A stretch of 64,000 nt of DNA from Burkholderia ambifaria (GTDB lineage Bacteria; Pseudomonadota; Gammaproteobacteria; Burkholderiales; Burkholderiaceae), in assembly GCF_001443045.1 (NCBI RefSeq), contig NZ_LKPJ01000034.1:1-64000 (forward strand). Direction: 5' to 3'. The number at the start of each line of letters is the position of its first letter. The stretch's first letter is position 1. The position numbers and the translations under genes were made by a program. Positions 54,484-63,309 of this stretch are shown here, in pieces. The notes under the pieces were generated by a model. The model made no database searches and was not told the DNA's origin. It worked only from the letters and a program-made list of their open reading frames with translations.

Positions 54484-55529
54484 AGGCCGCCGGAATCGCC
54501 CGACCCTCCACGAAAGGCCGCGTGATCGCGCTGGCGATCGTCGCGCTCGGCATCGCGGCGCTCGCGTACGCGTACCACCGCACGACGGCCTACCCGTCCA
54601 CCGACGACGCGTCGATCGACGCGGACGTCGTCCACGTCGCGTCGCCCGTCGGCGGCCGCATCGTGCAGCTCGCGGTACACGAGAACCAGCGCGTCGCGAA
54701 AGGCGACCTGCTCTATGAAATCGATCCCGTGCCGTACCGGCTGACGGTCGCGCAGGCGCAGGCCGATCTCGAACTCGCGCGCGCATCGCTCGACACGCGT
54801 CGCCGGTCGCTGATCGGCGAGCGTTCGAACGCGGCGGTCGCAGCCGAACAGGTCAAGCGCGCGACGCAGAACTACGACCTCTCGACACGCGACGTGAACC
54901 GCCTCGCACCGCTCGCCGCGCAGGGCTACGTCAGCGCGCAGCAGTTCGACCAGGCGAAGGTCCGGCAGCGCGACGCCGCCGTGTCGCTCGCGCAGGCGCA
55001 GGAACAGCAGCGATCATCCGCGCGAACGATCGGCGACGACGCCGACGCGATCGCGACGCTCCATGCGCGCGAAGCCGCGCTCGCCCGCGCGCAGCACGCG
55101 CTCGACGACACGGTCGTGCGCGCGCCGCACAACGGGCTCGTGACGGGCCTGACCGTGCTTGCCGGCGAAACCCTCGCGCCGAACCAGTCGATCTTCACGC
55201 TGATCGATGCGAGCGAATGGTTCGCCGTCGGCAATTTCCGCGAAACGTCGCTGAACCGCATCGCGGTCGGCGACTGCGCGACCGTCTATTCGATGATCGA
55301 CCGCAGCCGTCCGCTGACGGGCAAGGTGGTCGGCATCGGCGCAGGCATCGCGGACAGCGATCGCATCAACCTGCCGCGCGCACTGCCGATCGTGCAGCGC
55401 TCGGTGAACTGGGTGCATGTCGCGCAGCGCTTCCCCGTGCGCGTGAAGCTCGACGAACCCGACGGCAAGCTCGTGCGTGTCGGCGCGAGCGCGATCGTCG
55501 AGGTCCGGCATGGCTCAGCCTGCCGCTGA
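54480..55529 (+). CDS. mdtN: MdtN-type HlyD-family membrane fusion protein
   Basis: A 349-residue periplasmic adaptor: N-terminal anchor (about 14-32), two biotinyl-lipoyl half-motifs (VHVASPVGGRIVQLAVHENQ and VRAPHNGLVTGLTVLAGE), a coiled-coil hairpin between them and a beta-barrel domain. It would link the inner-membrane FUSC protein and the outer-membrane factor. It overlaps the next gene by 20 bp. Confidence 0.9.
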   Translation: MKAAGIARPSTKGRVIALAIVALGIAALAYAYHRTTAYPSTDDASIDADVVHVASPVGGRIVQLAVHENQRVAKGDLLYEIDPVPYRLTVAQAQADLELARASLDTRRRSLIGERSNAAVAAEQVKRATQNYDLSTRDVNRLAPLAAQGYVSAQQFDQAKVRQRDAAVSLAQAQEQQRSSARTIGDDADAIATLHAREAALARAQHALDDTVVRAPHNGLVTGLTVLAGETLAPNQSIFTLIDASEWFAVGNFRETSLNRIAVGDCATVYSMIDRSRPLTGKVVGIGAGIADSDRINLPRALPIVQRSVNWVHVAQRFPVRVKLDEPDGKLVRVGASAIVEVRHGSACR

Positions 55530-57588
55530 GGTCCGCGCGCCGGGCCCGCGCGAAGTCCTGCGATTGCTCGCGTCGTTTCCGGGCCGCACGTCGATCGCCG
55601 TGCGGGTTGCACTGATCTGCGCGCTGACCGTGCTCGTGACGAGCGCGTACGGTACGCCCGAAGCTGCGCTGTCCGCCTACGTCGTGTTCTTCATGATCCG
55701 CGCCGACCGCGTGACGAGCGTCGTGCTCGCGGCTGCGCTGCTCCTGATCGTCACGATCGTGATCGGGCTCGTGCTCGGCATCGCGATCTTCAGCATCGAC
55801 TATTCGATCCTGCGGGTCGCGTGCATGGCCGTGCTGTCGGTCGGGCTGCTGTACCTGACGTCGGCCAGCAAGCTGCGCCCCGTGGGCGCGATCCTCGCGA
55901 TGATCGTCGGCTTCGGGCTCGACCAGCTCGGCCTCGCGCCGTTCGGCGAAGCCGCGACGCGCGCGCTGCTCTATATCTGGCTGACGATCGCGATTCCGGT
56001 CGGCGTCGCGATCGTCGTCAACCTGCTGATCGCGCCGTCGCCGCGCCGTCTCGCGCTCGCGCAGCTCGCAAAGCGGCTGCGGCTCGCCGCGCTCCGGCTG
56101 CGCGGCGACGCCACCACGCTTGCCGCGTTCGACGCGAGCCTGCGCGACGGCGACAAGCAACTCCTCACGTGGCTCAAGCTGTCGAAACTCGAAGGCTCGT
56201 CGACCGCCGCGGACGTCGCCGCACTGCGGCAGGCCATTGCGTCGAGCACGGCGCTGCTGGTCGGCGTCGCGCTGGCCGATCGCGAACCGGACGCGCGGCT
56301 GCCCGCCGCGTTTTCCACGCCGATCGCGGCCACGCTCGACGAGATGGCGGCGATTCTCGAACGCGGCGGCTATCCGGTCGACGTGACGCTCGCGCTGCCG
56401 CCGGCCGATGCGCTGCCACCGCTCGCGCGCATCGCCGCGACGGATCTCCATGCGGCGATCACGCGCTTCGCGGAACCGGGCGCAGTTGCCGACGCAGCGG
56501 CACACGCGCCGGCCACCCCTGTCAGCACGTCCGCAGCCACCCGCCCCGAACCCGCCGCATCGCCCGCCAAGGCACCGGGCGGCGGCTTCTTCCTGCCGGA
56601 TGCACGCAGCAATCCCGACCACATCCGCTATGCGCTGAAGACGACCGCCGCGGCGATCTTCTGCTATCTGCTGTATTCGCAGCTCGACTGGTCGGGCATC
56701 CATACGTGTGTCGTCACCTGCTACATCGTGTCGCTCGGCTCGACTGCAGAGACGGTCGAGAAGCTCACGTTGCGGATCGTCGGCTGCATCGTCGGCGCGC
56801 TGCTCGGTACCGCGGCGCTCGTGTTCGTCGTGCCGGCGCTGTCGTCGGTCGGCCAGTTGATGGCGCTGGTGTTCGCCGGCGCATGGCTGTCCGCATGGGT
56901 CGCGTTCGGCTCGCCGCGCATCGCGTACGCAGGCTTCCAGATCGCGTTCGCGTTTTTCCTGTGCGTGATCCAGGGCGCCGGCCCCGGCTTCGACCTGACG
57001 ATCGCCCGCGATCGCACGATCGGCATCCTGCTCGGCAACGTCGTCGTGTATCTCGTATTTACGCGCATCTGGCCCGTGAGCATCGGCAAGCAGATCGACG
57101 TCGCGCTCGCCACGCTGCTCGAGCAGTGGCGCCGCGTCGTGCAGATCGCGCAGCCGGCCGAACGCCGCACGCTCGCCGCCGAAGCCTTCGCGCGGCACGG
57201 CGCAATCGCGCAGGAGCTCGGCCTCGTCCACTACGAGCCGTCGTGGGTTCGGCCGGCCGCCACGTGGCTCGCCACCCGGCGACGCGCACTTGCGGAACTC
57301 GGCGCGCTCGAAGGCCCGCTGTTCCTGCTCGCAGAACGTAGGCCGGGCGACGCGGCGATCGGCGCACGGCTCGCGCGCGTGATCGACCTGCGCGACGGCG
57401 ACCCGGCTGCCGACGCCGCTTCGCCGGCGCCGTCGTCGACCGCAGGCGCCGCAGCCGTGCCGGCCGCCGCGCCCCTCGACCCTGCACGCGACGCGCTGCT
57501 GAACCTGATCGACACGCGGCTTGCGCACATCGCCGACGCCGCGCGTCAAGCCACCCCGAAGGAGCCTGCCCCTCATGCGCGTCCCTGA
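55510..57588 (+). CDS. mdtO: MdtO-type FUSC-family inner-membrane protein
   Basis: A 692-residue protein of the fusaric acid resistance/aromatic acid exporter family (FUSC): two blocks of transmembrane helices (about 28-170 and 375-500) separated by a cytoplasmic region. It is probably the energy-coupled exporter of this tripartite system. The ATG at 55510 is used; the ribosome site is inside mdtN. Confidence 0.88.
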   Translation: MAQPAAEVRAPGPREVLRLLASFPGRTSIAVRVALICALTVLVTSAYGTPEAALSAYVVFFMIRADRVTSVVLAAALLLIVTIVIGLVLGIAIFSIDYSILRVACMAVLSVGLLYLTSASKLRPVGAILAMIVGFGLDQLGLAPFGEAATRALLYIWLTIAIPVGVAIVVNLLIAPSPRRLALAQLAKRLRLAALRLRGDATTLAAFDASLRDGDKQLLTWLKLSKLEGSSTAADVAALRQAIASSTALLVGVALADREPDARLPAAFSTPIAATLDEMAAILERGGYPVDVTLALPPADALPPLARIAATDLHAAITRFAEPGAVADAAAHAPATPVSTSAATRPEPAASPAKAPGGGFFLPDARSNPDHIRYALKTTAAAIFCYLLYSQLDWSGIHTCVVTCYIVSLGSTAETVEKLTLRIVGCIVGALLGTAALVFVVPALSSVGQLMALVFAGAWLSAWVAFGSPRIAYAGFQIAFAFFLCVIQGAGPGFDLTIARDRTIGILLGNVVVYLVFTRIWPVSIGKQIDVALATLLEQWRRVVQIAQPAERRTLAAEAFARHGAIAQELGLVHYEPSWVRPAATWLATRRRALAELGALEGPLFLLAERRPGDAAIGARLARVIDLRDGDPAADAASPAPSSTAGAAAVPAAAPLDPARDALLNLIDTRLAHIADAARQATPKEPAPHARP

Positions 57589-59119
57589 ACCGCCGAGCGC
57601 GTCGATCGCCGCCGCGCTCGCGACCGCCATCGCGCTGACCGGTTGCGCAACGTCGTCGATCGATCTGGCGCCGGAGGCACCCGACCGCCCGTGGCAGCCG
57701 CAAACGTCGGCCGCGGGCGACATCGTGCCGGCGCCGCCGCTCGCATCCGCACAGCGCGCGCCGCACGACTACACACTGCCGGCCTCGCCCGCGCTCGCGT
57801 CGGTGTCGCCGCCCGCCGCGCTCGATGCCACGCATCCGTACACGCTGCCGGAGCTGATCGACCTCGCCGAATCGACGAACCCGCTGACCCGCATCGCATG
57901 GAACGACGCCCGCAACGCGGCACTCGCGGTCGGTATCGCAAAGGCCGCGTACCTGCCGAACCTGTCCGCGACCGCGATGGGTGCATACCAGACGAGCCAC
58001 GGCTCGACATCGACGATCCTCGGCGACGCGTCGAGCAACACGACCGTGCACGGCACGATCTCGGCGCTGTCGCTGCAATGGCTGCTGTTCGATTTCGGCG
58101 GCCGCGCGGCGCGCGTCGAGGCGGCCGAGCAGGCGTCGGTCGCGTCGAACGTCGCGTTCACGGCCGTGCACCAGCAGGTGATCCACGACGTGACCGTCGC
58201 GTACTACCGGTACGAAGCCGCCCGCTCGCGCGCGGCCAGCGCGCAGCAGGGTCTGTCGAATGCGGATGCGATCCTCGCGGCGTCCCGCGCGCGGCTCAGG
58301 CAAGGCGTCGGCACCGTTGTCGAACTCGCGCAGGCGACGCAGAACCGCGCACAAGCGAATCTCGCGCTCGTGCAGGCGACCGGCGTGCAAAGCGACAGCT
58401 ATCTCGCGCTGGTTTCGGCGCTCGGCATCTCGCCGCTGTCGAAGCCGTCGATCGCCGCGCTGCCCAAGCGCCCGCTGCCGCCCGCACTTGCTTCGTCGGT
58501 CGACGCGATCGTGTCGGATGCGATCGCGCGCCGTCCCGACCTGCAGGGTGCGTATGCGCTCGAGCAGGCCAACCGCGCGAAGATCAAGGCTGCGGAAGCC
58601 GCATTCATGCCGAAGATCTTCCTGTCCGCGTCGACGTCCTATGCGAGTGGCGGCACCGCGATTACCGCGCTGCCCGCGATCGGCGACCAGGCACCGACCG
58701 TGAACCTGAACGGCAGCCGCTACGGCGGCGGCGTGTTCCTCGGCGTGACGATCCCGCTGTACGACGGCGGCCTGCGCTCGGCGGTGCTGATGCAGGCGCG
58801 CAACGATGCGCAAAGCGCGTCCGCGCGCCTCACGCGAACCAAGGAGGAAGCCGTCCGCCAGGTCGTCGCCGCGCAGAATGCGGTGCAGACGAGCCTCGCA
58901 TCGCACGACGCGGCGAAGGCGCTCGTCGATGCCGCGCAGACGAGCTACGACGCGGCGCTGACCGCGTACCGGCACGGCGTCGGTTCGGTCACCGATGCAA
59001 CAATCGCGCAAAGCCAGCTGCTCGCCGCCCGCAATGCGGAAGTCGACAGCTACGCCGGCGCACTGTCGGCCGCCGCCGCGCTCGCGCTCGCGACAGGGAC
59101 GATCGGCTCGTCGCAATAA
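57575..59119 (+). CDS. mdtP: MdtP-type outer-membrane factor (NodT family)
   Basis: A 514-residue lipoprotein outer-membrane channel: lipobox (LTGC) near residue 23 and two TolC-like repeats, the second marked by DAIARRPDLQGAYALEQAN and VFLGVTIPLYDGGLR. It completes the efflux system for aromatic acids or similar compounds. It overlaps mdtO by 14 bp with GGAG upstream of its ATG. Confidence 0.9.
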   Translation: MRVPEPPSASIAAALATAIALTGCATSSIDLAPEAPDRPWQPQTSAAGDIVPAPPLASAQRAPHDYTLPASPALASVSPPAALDATHPYTLPELIDLAESTNPLTRIAWNDARNAALAVGIAKAAYLPNLSATAMGAYQTSHGSTSTILGDASSNTTVHGTISALSLQWLLFDFGGRAARVEAAEQASVASNVAFTAVHQQVIHDVTVAYYRYEAARSRAASAQQGLSNADAILAASRARLRQGVGTVVELAQATQNRAQANLALVQATGVQSDSYLALVSALGISPLSKPSIAALPKRPLPPALASSVDAIVSDAIARRPDLQGAYALEQANRAKIKAAEAAFMPKIFLSASTSYASGGTAITALPAIGDQAPTVNLNGSRYGGGVFLGVTIPLYDGGLRSAVLMQARNDAQSASARLTRTKEEAVRQVVAAQNAVQTSLASHDAAKALVDAAQTSYDAALTAYRHGVGSVTDATIAQSQLLAARNAEVDSYAGALSAAAALALATGTIGSSQ

Positions 59120-59155
59120 CCGTCGCAGCGACGCGCCCGCCGGCCGCCAAACTGG

Positions 59156-59185
59156 TTGACGCGTGCGCGGGCGGCCCTCTAGAAT
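59156..59185 (+). promoter_or_regulatory. Promoter of the MgtC-family gene
   Basis: TTGACG (59156-59161), 18 bp, TAGAAT (59180-59185). Transcription should begin near 59192, giving a leader of about 250 nt. Confidence 0.6.
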
Positions 59186-59213
59186 GCCGCCCATTCTTCC
59201 TTCAGGAACCATC

Positions 59214-59258
59214 GTGGACAGTTGCAGCACTCCGTTGCGTGCGCCGCTTGCCGCCTGA
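59214..59258 (+). CDS. Possible leader peptide in the mgtC leader
   Basis: A 14-codon frame beginning GTG GAC AGT TGC (MDSCSTPLRAPLAA), with AGGA 6-7 nt before the GTG and a TGA stop. It holds two prolines, and proline/arginine-rich leader peptides occur in mgtC/mgtA leaders elsewhere. Short length means the call rests on the ribosome site and context. Confidence 0.4.
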   Translation: MDSCSTPLRAPLAA

Positions 59259-59287
59259 ACGCCTGTCCGACGCAGTTCTCCTGCCGC

Positions 59288-59361
59288 GGCTCGCGTTCCG
59301 CGAGCCCGCACGCCACTCGTTTCACATCGAATGACGCATTCGCGCGGTACAGTACCGCGCG
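59288..59361 (+). other. Two hairpins in the mgtC leader
   Basis: GGCTCGCG-TTC-CGCGAGCC (59288-59306) and CGCGCGG-TACAGTA-CCGCGCG (about 59341-59361, with further pairing possible). Neither is followed by a U-run, so neither is a simple terminator. They could act in translation-coupled or Rho-dependent control. Confidence 0.5.
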
Positions 59362-59440
59362 ATGACGGCCATCGTGCCGCGTTCGGCCTCGCGCCGCCGC
59401 GACGCGGGCCGGCATGCGCTCCTTGCACGGCAGGACAACC

Positions 59441-60148
59441 ATGACTCTCGATTTCGCACTCCGTCTTTTCACCGCGTTCGCCTGCGGCGTCGCGATCGGC
59501 CTCGAACGCCAGATGCGGCAACGCACGGCGGGCCTGCGCACGATCACGCTCGTCGCGAGCGGCGCATGCCTGTTCGTCACGCTCGGCGTGCTGACCGGCA
59601 ACGGCGTGGCCGGCGTCACGCAGATCGCCGCCTACGTCGTGTCGGGCGTCGGCTTTCTCGGCGGCGGCGTGATCATGCGCGACAAGGGATCGATCCAGGG
59701 CATCAACACGGCCGCGACGCTGTGGTGCTCGGCCGCCGTCGGCGTGCTGGCGGGCTCCGGCCACTTCGTGCCGGCGCTGGCCGGCACGGGCGTCGTGCTG
59801 CTCACCAACACGGTGCTGCGCGGCGTGAGCCAGGCGATCAACGCAACACCCGTATCGAATGCCGATCTCGTGCGCGAATACCAGATCACCGTGATCTGCC
59901 TGGCCGCCGACGAAGTGCACATCCGCACGCTGCTGTCGAATTCGATGTATGCGAAACCGCTGTCGTTCCAGAGCCTGACGAGCGAGGACGTGCCCGACCA
60001 GCCGGAGCGGCTGAAGGTGACTGCGACGCTGAAGCTGCATCCGAAGGATCAGCAGAAGCTCGAGCAGATCGCGAGCCGGATGAGCATGGAGAAGAGCATT
60101 TCCAGCGTCAGCTGGACCGCGAAGGAGGCGGAACCGATGATGGAGTGA
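59441..60148 (+). CDS. MgtC/SapB-family membrane protein
   Basis: A 235-residue protein: about four to five transmembrane helices in the first 140 residues with the signature RQMRQRTAGLRTITLVASGACLF and VVSGVGFLGGGVIMRDKG, then a soluble ACT-like C-terminal domain. MgtC proteins support growth at low magnesium and survival in macrophages by acting on the F1F0 ATPase. ATG 59441 is preferred over one nine codons upstream. Its long leader (59191-59440) is unusual. Confidence 0.9.
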   Translation: MTLDFALRLFTAFACGVAIGLERQMRQRTAGLRTITLVASGACLFVTLGVLTGNGVAGVTQIAAYVVSGVGFLGGGVIMRDKGSIQGINTAATLWCSAAVGVLAGSGHFVPALAGTGVVLLTNTVLRGVSQAINATPVSNADLVREYQITVICLAADEVHIRTLLSNSMYAKPLSFQSLTSEDVPDQPERLKVTATLKLHPKDQQKLEQIASRMSMEKSISSVSWTAKEAEPMME

Positions 60149-60186
60149 GCGGCGGCCGGCACCACCGCCGCGCCGCCGATGCCGCG

Positions 60187-60906
60187 TCAGGGCGTCTCGA
60201 TGAGCCCGGCCGCGATCGCCTTGACGACCGCCTGGACCTTGTTGGTCGCGCCGAGCTTCTCGAGGATGTTGTTTACGTGGAAGTTGACCGTGCGCTCCGA
60301 GATGCTGAGGATCTGCCCGATCTCGCACGCGGTCTTGCCTTCGGCCGTCCAGCACAGCACCTCGCGCTCGCGCGCGGTCAGCGTGACGTTCGACTCGGGC
60401 GACAGCTTCGGCACCATGAAGCGGCTCATCAGCGAATGCGACAGGTTCGCGAGCCAGTTGGTCTGCAGCGTCAGCATGTTGATCTCGGCGGGTGTGAGCC
60501 GGTCTGCATGGCGCGCGATGCTCAACAGCCCGAACGCGCCGCGCGCCGCCCAGCTCGACTGCGCGACACCCACCGACAGCCCGTGGTCGCGCGCGTCCTG
60601 CCACAGCGGGCACGGCTCGATCCGGTCGACGTCGGGCCAGACGATCATGTTGGTGCTCAGCGCGCCATCGCGAACCGTCGAATCGATCTCGATATAGTTC
60701 TGCGCCTGGTAGTGCGCCATCCAGCCGTCCGGATAGGTATTGAAGATCGCGACAGCCGGCTTCGACACGGGCAGCGGCACGCGAATGCCGTAACAGCAAT
60801 ATTCAAAGCCGAGGCGTTTAGAATAAGCGGCGATCCGCTGGAAGAGTTGCTGCTCGTCTTCCGCGGCACTGAATTGTTGGTAGGCATCCTGCCAGCGCAA
60901 TTCCAT
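60187..60906 (-). CDS. cepR: CepR, acyl-homoserine-lactone receptor and regulator
   Basis: A 239-residue LuxR-family protein. The autoinducer-binding domain begins MELRWQDAYQQFSAAEDEQQ and holds the ligand-contact residues (YCCYG, WMAHYQAQNYIEID, WAARGAFGLLS). The C-terminal GerE helix-turn-helix is LTAREREVLCWTAEGKTACE, then ISERTVNFHVNNILEKLGA. The text is nearly identical to Burkholderia CepR. It binds octanoyl-homoserine lactone made by CepI and activates virulence and self-regulation genes. The divergent rsaM gene lies 73 bp away. Confidence 0.97.
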   Translation of the reverse strand: MELRWQDAYQQFSAAEDEQQLFQRIAAYSKRLGFEYCCYGIRVPLPVSKPAVAIFNTYPDGWMAHYQAQNYIEIDSTVRDGALSTNMIVWPDVDRIEPCPLWQDARDHGLSVGVAQSSWAARGAFGLLSIARHADRLTPAEINMLTLQTNWLANLSHSLMSRFMVPKLSPESNVTLTAREREVLCWTAEGKTACEIGQILSISERTVNFHVNNILEKLGATNKVQAVVKAIAAGLIETP

Positions 60907-60979
60907 TATTTCTCCGACAACGTCACGCTGTCATACCTGTCAGGTGCCAGCGCCGGTTCGGGGCTGATACATTCCGCGC

Positions 60980-61423
60980 ATGACTTCACCTTTGTTGCAC
61001 CCGGTCCGCGGCCCGTCTCCGGACGGCTACGTGCGTCTGTCCGAAAACGCACTGGCCGTGCTCGCGCTCGACCATGTCGCCAGCGGCCTCGATGCATCGC
61101 TGCTCGCGGAACTGCGCGACAGCGCCATCGACGCGCGCCTGGCCGGCTACACCGAATGGCACCGCCCGGCCAGCGCCGGCGTCGCGTACCTGACGGTCGG
61201 CTGGGACTGGTATCTCGAACGCGCAACGGGCACGTTCGTGATCGCGGGCGGCGACGTCCGCAGCAACATCATGGCCATCGACGCCACCGGCGCCGACCTC
61301 GGCATGTTCCGCACCGCAGCAGCGCTCGCCGCGCGGCTCGCGTCCATCGACTGGCCGGCCGCGGTTGCATCGGCACTGCTCGGTCGCAACGACGCCTATC
61401 ATGCCGGCCCCACGCTCCAGTGA
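60980..61423 (+). CDS. rsaM: RsaM-type quorum-sensing modulator
   Basis: A 147-residue protein lying between cepR and cepI, opposite to cepR, the position of rsaM in the B. cepacia complex. It lacks any DNA-binding motif; WHRPASAGVAYLTVGWDWY is a recognisable family block. RsaM proteins tune acyl-homoserine-lactone synthesis and receptor levels, mostly as repressors. Confidence 0.88.
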   Translation: MTSPLLHPVRGPSPDGYVRLSENALAVLALDHVASGLDASLLAELRDSAIDARLAGYTEWHRPASAGVAYLTVGWDWYLERATGTFVIAGGDVRSNIMAIDATGADLGMFRTAAALAARLASIDWPAAVASALLGRNDAYHAGPTLQ

Positions 61424-61553
61424 CAACCGGCCGCGCATTCCTCTGACATTTCCACAAGACTGGCGCTCTTTATAAGCAAAAGCCGCCCGTATTTCAATCC
61501 CGCCGATCAAGAAACCGCTTCCACCGGTCAAATGGCACCGGCGCACCCCCACC

Positions 61554-61575
61554 CTGTAAGAGTTACCAGTTACCG
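61554..61575 (+). promoter_or_regulatory. cep box upstream of cepI
   Basis: CTGTAA-N10-TTACCG matches the CepR binding consensus (CTGTAA-N10-TTACAG type) with one change in the second half. It is 57 bp before the cepI ATG, the expected place for autoregulation. Confidence 0.8.
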
Positions 61576-61632
61576 CCTCCTCGGGACGCGCGATGTAATG
61601 CGTGCATACCAAAGTACCGATCCGAGGACACC

Positions 61633-62241
61633 ATGCGGACCTTCGTTCACGAGGAAGGGCGGTTGCCACACGAACTTGCAGCGGACCTGGGGCGCTATCG
61701 GCGCCGCGTGTTCGTCGAACAGCTCGGTTGGGCACTTCCGTCTGCGAACGAAAGCTTCGAGCGCGACCAGTTCGATCGCGACGATACCGTCTACGTGTTC
61801 GCGAGAAACGCCGGCGGCGACGTGTGCGGATGTGCGCGCCTGTTGCCGACCACCCGCCCGTATCTGCTGAAGTCGCTGTTCGCCGACCTGATCGCCGAAG
61901 ACGTCGCGCTGCCGCAATCGGCCGCCGTCTGGGAGCTGTCGCGGTTCGCGGCGACCGGCGACGACGGCGGCACCGGCAATGCCGAGTGGGCCGTCCGCCC
62001 GATGCTCGCCGCGGTCGTCGAATGCGCGGCGCAGCTGGGCGCGCGGCAGTTGATCGGCGTGACGTTCGCGAGCATGGAGCGGCTGTTCCGCCGGATCGGC
62101 GTGCACGCGCACCGGGCAGGCCCACCGAAGCAGGTGGACGGTCGTCTGGTTGTCGCGTGTTGGATCGACATCGATCCGCAAACGTTTGCCGCACTTGGAA
62201 TCGAGCCGGGACGGGCTGTCCGGCAAGCCATCGCCGCCTGA
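61633..62241 (+). CDS. cepI: CepI, acyl-homoserine-lactone synthase
   Basis: A 202-residue LuxI-family enzyme making mainly C8- with C6-homoserine lactone from acyl-ACP and SAM. Conserved LuxI residues are visible: Arg23-24 region (YRRRVFVEQLGW), Phe27/Trp33, Glu43-Asp45 (ERDQFD), CARLLPTTRPYLL, and the ELSRFAA block. GAGGAC precedes the ATG at 61633. A cep box upstream shows positive autoregulation. Confidence 0.97.
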   Translation: MRTFVHEEGRLPHELAADLGRYRRRVFVEQLGWALPSANESFERDQFDRDDTVYVFARNAGGDVCGCARLLPTTRPYLLKSLFADLIAEDVALPQSAAVWELSRFAATGDDGGTGNAEWAVRPMLAAVVECAAQLGARQLIGVTFASMERLFRRIGVHAHRAGPPKQVDGRLVVACWIDIDPQTFAALGIEPGRAVRQAIAA

Positions 62242-62293
62242 GCTGGAACGCGCGTAGTCCAGCCGAGCGGCATCGTAACGAAGGAGAACCACC

Positions 62294-63088
62294 GTGGACC
62301 AGTCTCAGGTCTTTCGCGCGATGATGCCCGGCTTGACAGGTGCCGGCGGCACCCGCATCGCAGTCGCCTACCCGTCGTTTCCGCGGCCGCTGCCGCTCGT
62401 GCGGCTCGATCGCCGCGGGCTCGTGTTCCGGGCGGCCGGCGCCGCACCGCTCGTGTGCGGGCTGCCGCGCGCGGCGACGCTGCTGGTTGCCGACGAGCCG
62501 CTCTGCTCGCTGCGTCTCGTGATCCGCGACGTCGCCGCTGTCGGCGACGGCCGGCACGACCTGACGATGCAGCCGTCCGGTGCCACCGGCGACGAACTGC
62601 TGTGGCACGCGCTACGCGAGCGCAAACCGTACCAGCAGATCCGACAGCCGCTTGCGCCCGTCAATGCGGCCATCGCGCCGAACGGCGAGCCGCAGGCCAC
62701 CAGCGACGCCGCGCAGCGTCCGTCGCGCAGCGCGGCGTTCCGTCTGCGCTGCCACAGCGATGCGCTGTTCTTCGCCGACTGGCTCGAATATCACTTCGAC
62801 GAGCTGCGCGCGCTGTCGCAGCGGCACGGGCCGCAACTGCAGCTCAACGAGCTGCAGCGCCAGGTAGCCGACGACGAGGTGGGCGTGCGCTTCGTCTACG
62901 GCATCGATGGACATGCGACACGGCACGCGCTGACCGACTGCGCGCGCGAGGCCTGCGCATGGATCGAGACGGAAATGCGCGACAAGTACGCGGTGCCGGT
63001 TGCGCAGGAGCGGTTCGGCGCGTTTGCCGCGCACGCGCGGGCGGCGCGGCATGTGAGGGCGACGACGGTTGGCTCCGCGGATACGTGA
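62294..63088 (+). CDS. Conserved hypothetical protein linked to cepI
   Basis: A 264-residue protein with GTG start at 62294 and AAGGAG upstream, 53 bp after cepI. The same gene follows cepI in other B. cepacia complex genomes and is commonly co-regulated with it. No catalytic motif is evident; residues 60-130 hold several basic and hydrophobic strands. Function unknown. Confidence 0.85.
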   Translation: MDQSQVFRAMMPGLTGAGGTRIAVAYPSFPRPLPLVRLDRRGLVFRAAGAAPLVCGLPRAATLLVADEPLCSLRLVIRDVAAVGDGRHDLTMQPSGATGDELLWHALRERKPYQQIRQPLAPVNAAIAPNGEPQATSDAAQRPSRSAAFRLRCHSDALFFADWLEYHFDELRALSQRHGPQLQLNELQRQVADDEVGVRFVYGIDGHATRHALTDCAREACAWIETEMRDKYAVPVAQERFGAFAAHARAARHVRATTVGSADT

Positions 63089-63219
63089 CGGCCACCCCAT
63101 CGAAAATCAAATGTTCTTGGCGGGGCCGGCGGAACGTCGCCACGGGGCGCAATACGCACTGCTCCGTACCCGTGCCAGAAAGGCCAGCCGACGCTGCGTT
63201 GCACAATTACAACTAGGGC

Positions 63220-63248
63220 TTGCCAGCCCTCGGGTTTTCCCTTAAAGT
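63220..63248 (+). promoter_or_regulatory. Candidate promoter for a small RNA
   Basis: TTGCCA (63220-63225), 17 bp, TAAAGT (63243-63248). Four of six -10 positions match consensus. The transcript would begin near 63255 and hit the terminator 30-55 nt later. Confidence 0.4.
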
Positions 63249-63253
63249 TACAT

Positions 63254-63309
63254 CTGTCTCCTCCATGTCTCCAAACATGGATTCAGCCCGCTCCAGCAGC
63301 GGGCTTTTT
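63254..63309 (+). ncRNA. Candidate small RNA with anti-Shine-Dalgarno motif
   Basis: About 56 nt from the predicted start to the terminator: an unpaired 5' part with CUCCUCC (63258-63265 region), a small hairpin (CCATGT-N6-ACATGG, 63263-63280), then a strong terminator hairpin and U-run, the typical Hfq-dependent sRNA plan. CUCCUCC is complementary to ribosome-binding sites. No coding gene is near enough to explain the terminator. Confidence 0.4.
63285..63309 (+). terminator. Rho-independent terminator
   Basis: AGCCCGCT (63285-63292), CCAGC, AGCGGGCT (63298-63305), then TTTTC. It may end the small RNA or the gene at 62294. Confidence 0.85.

Noticed and set aside
59341..59361. Intrinsic terminator in the mgtC leader
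   Set aside because: Stem is strong but no U-run follows, so it is listed only as a leader hairpin.
57059..60799. Very long minus-strand open frame (about 1250 codons)
   Set aside because: It runs antisense to mdtO, mdtP, the mgtC gene and part of cepR, has arginine- and histidine-rich composition and no domain; a shadow of high-GC coding.
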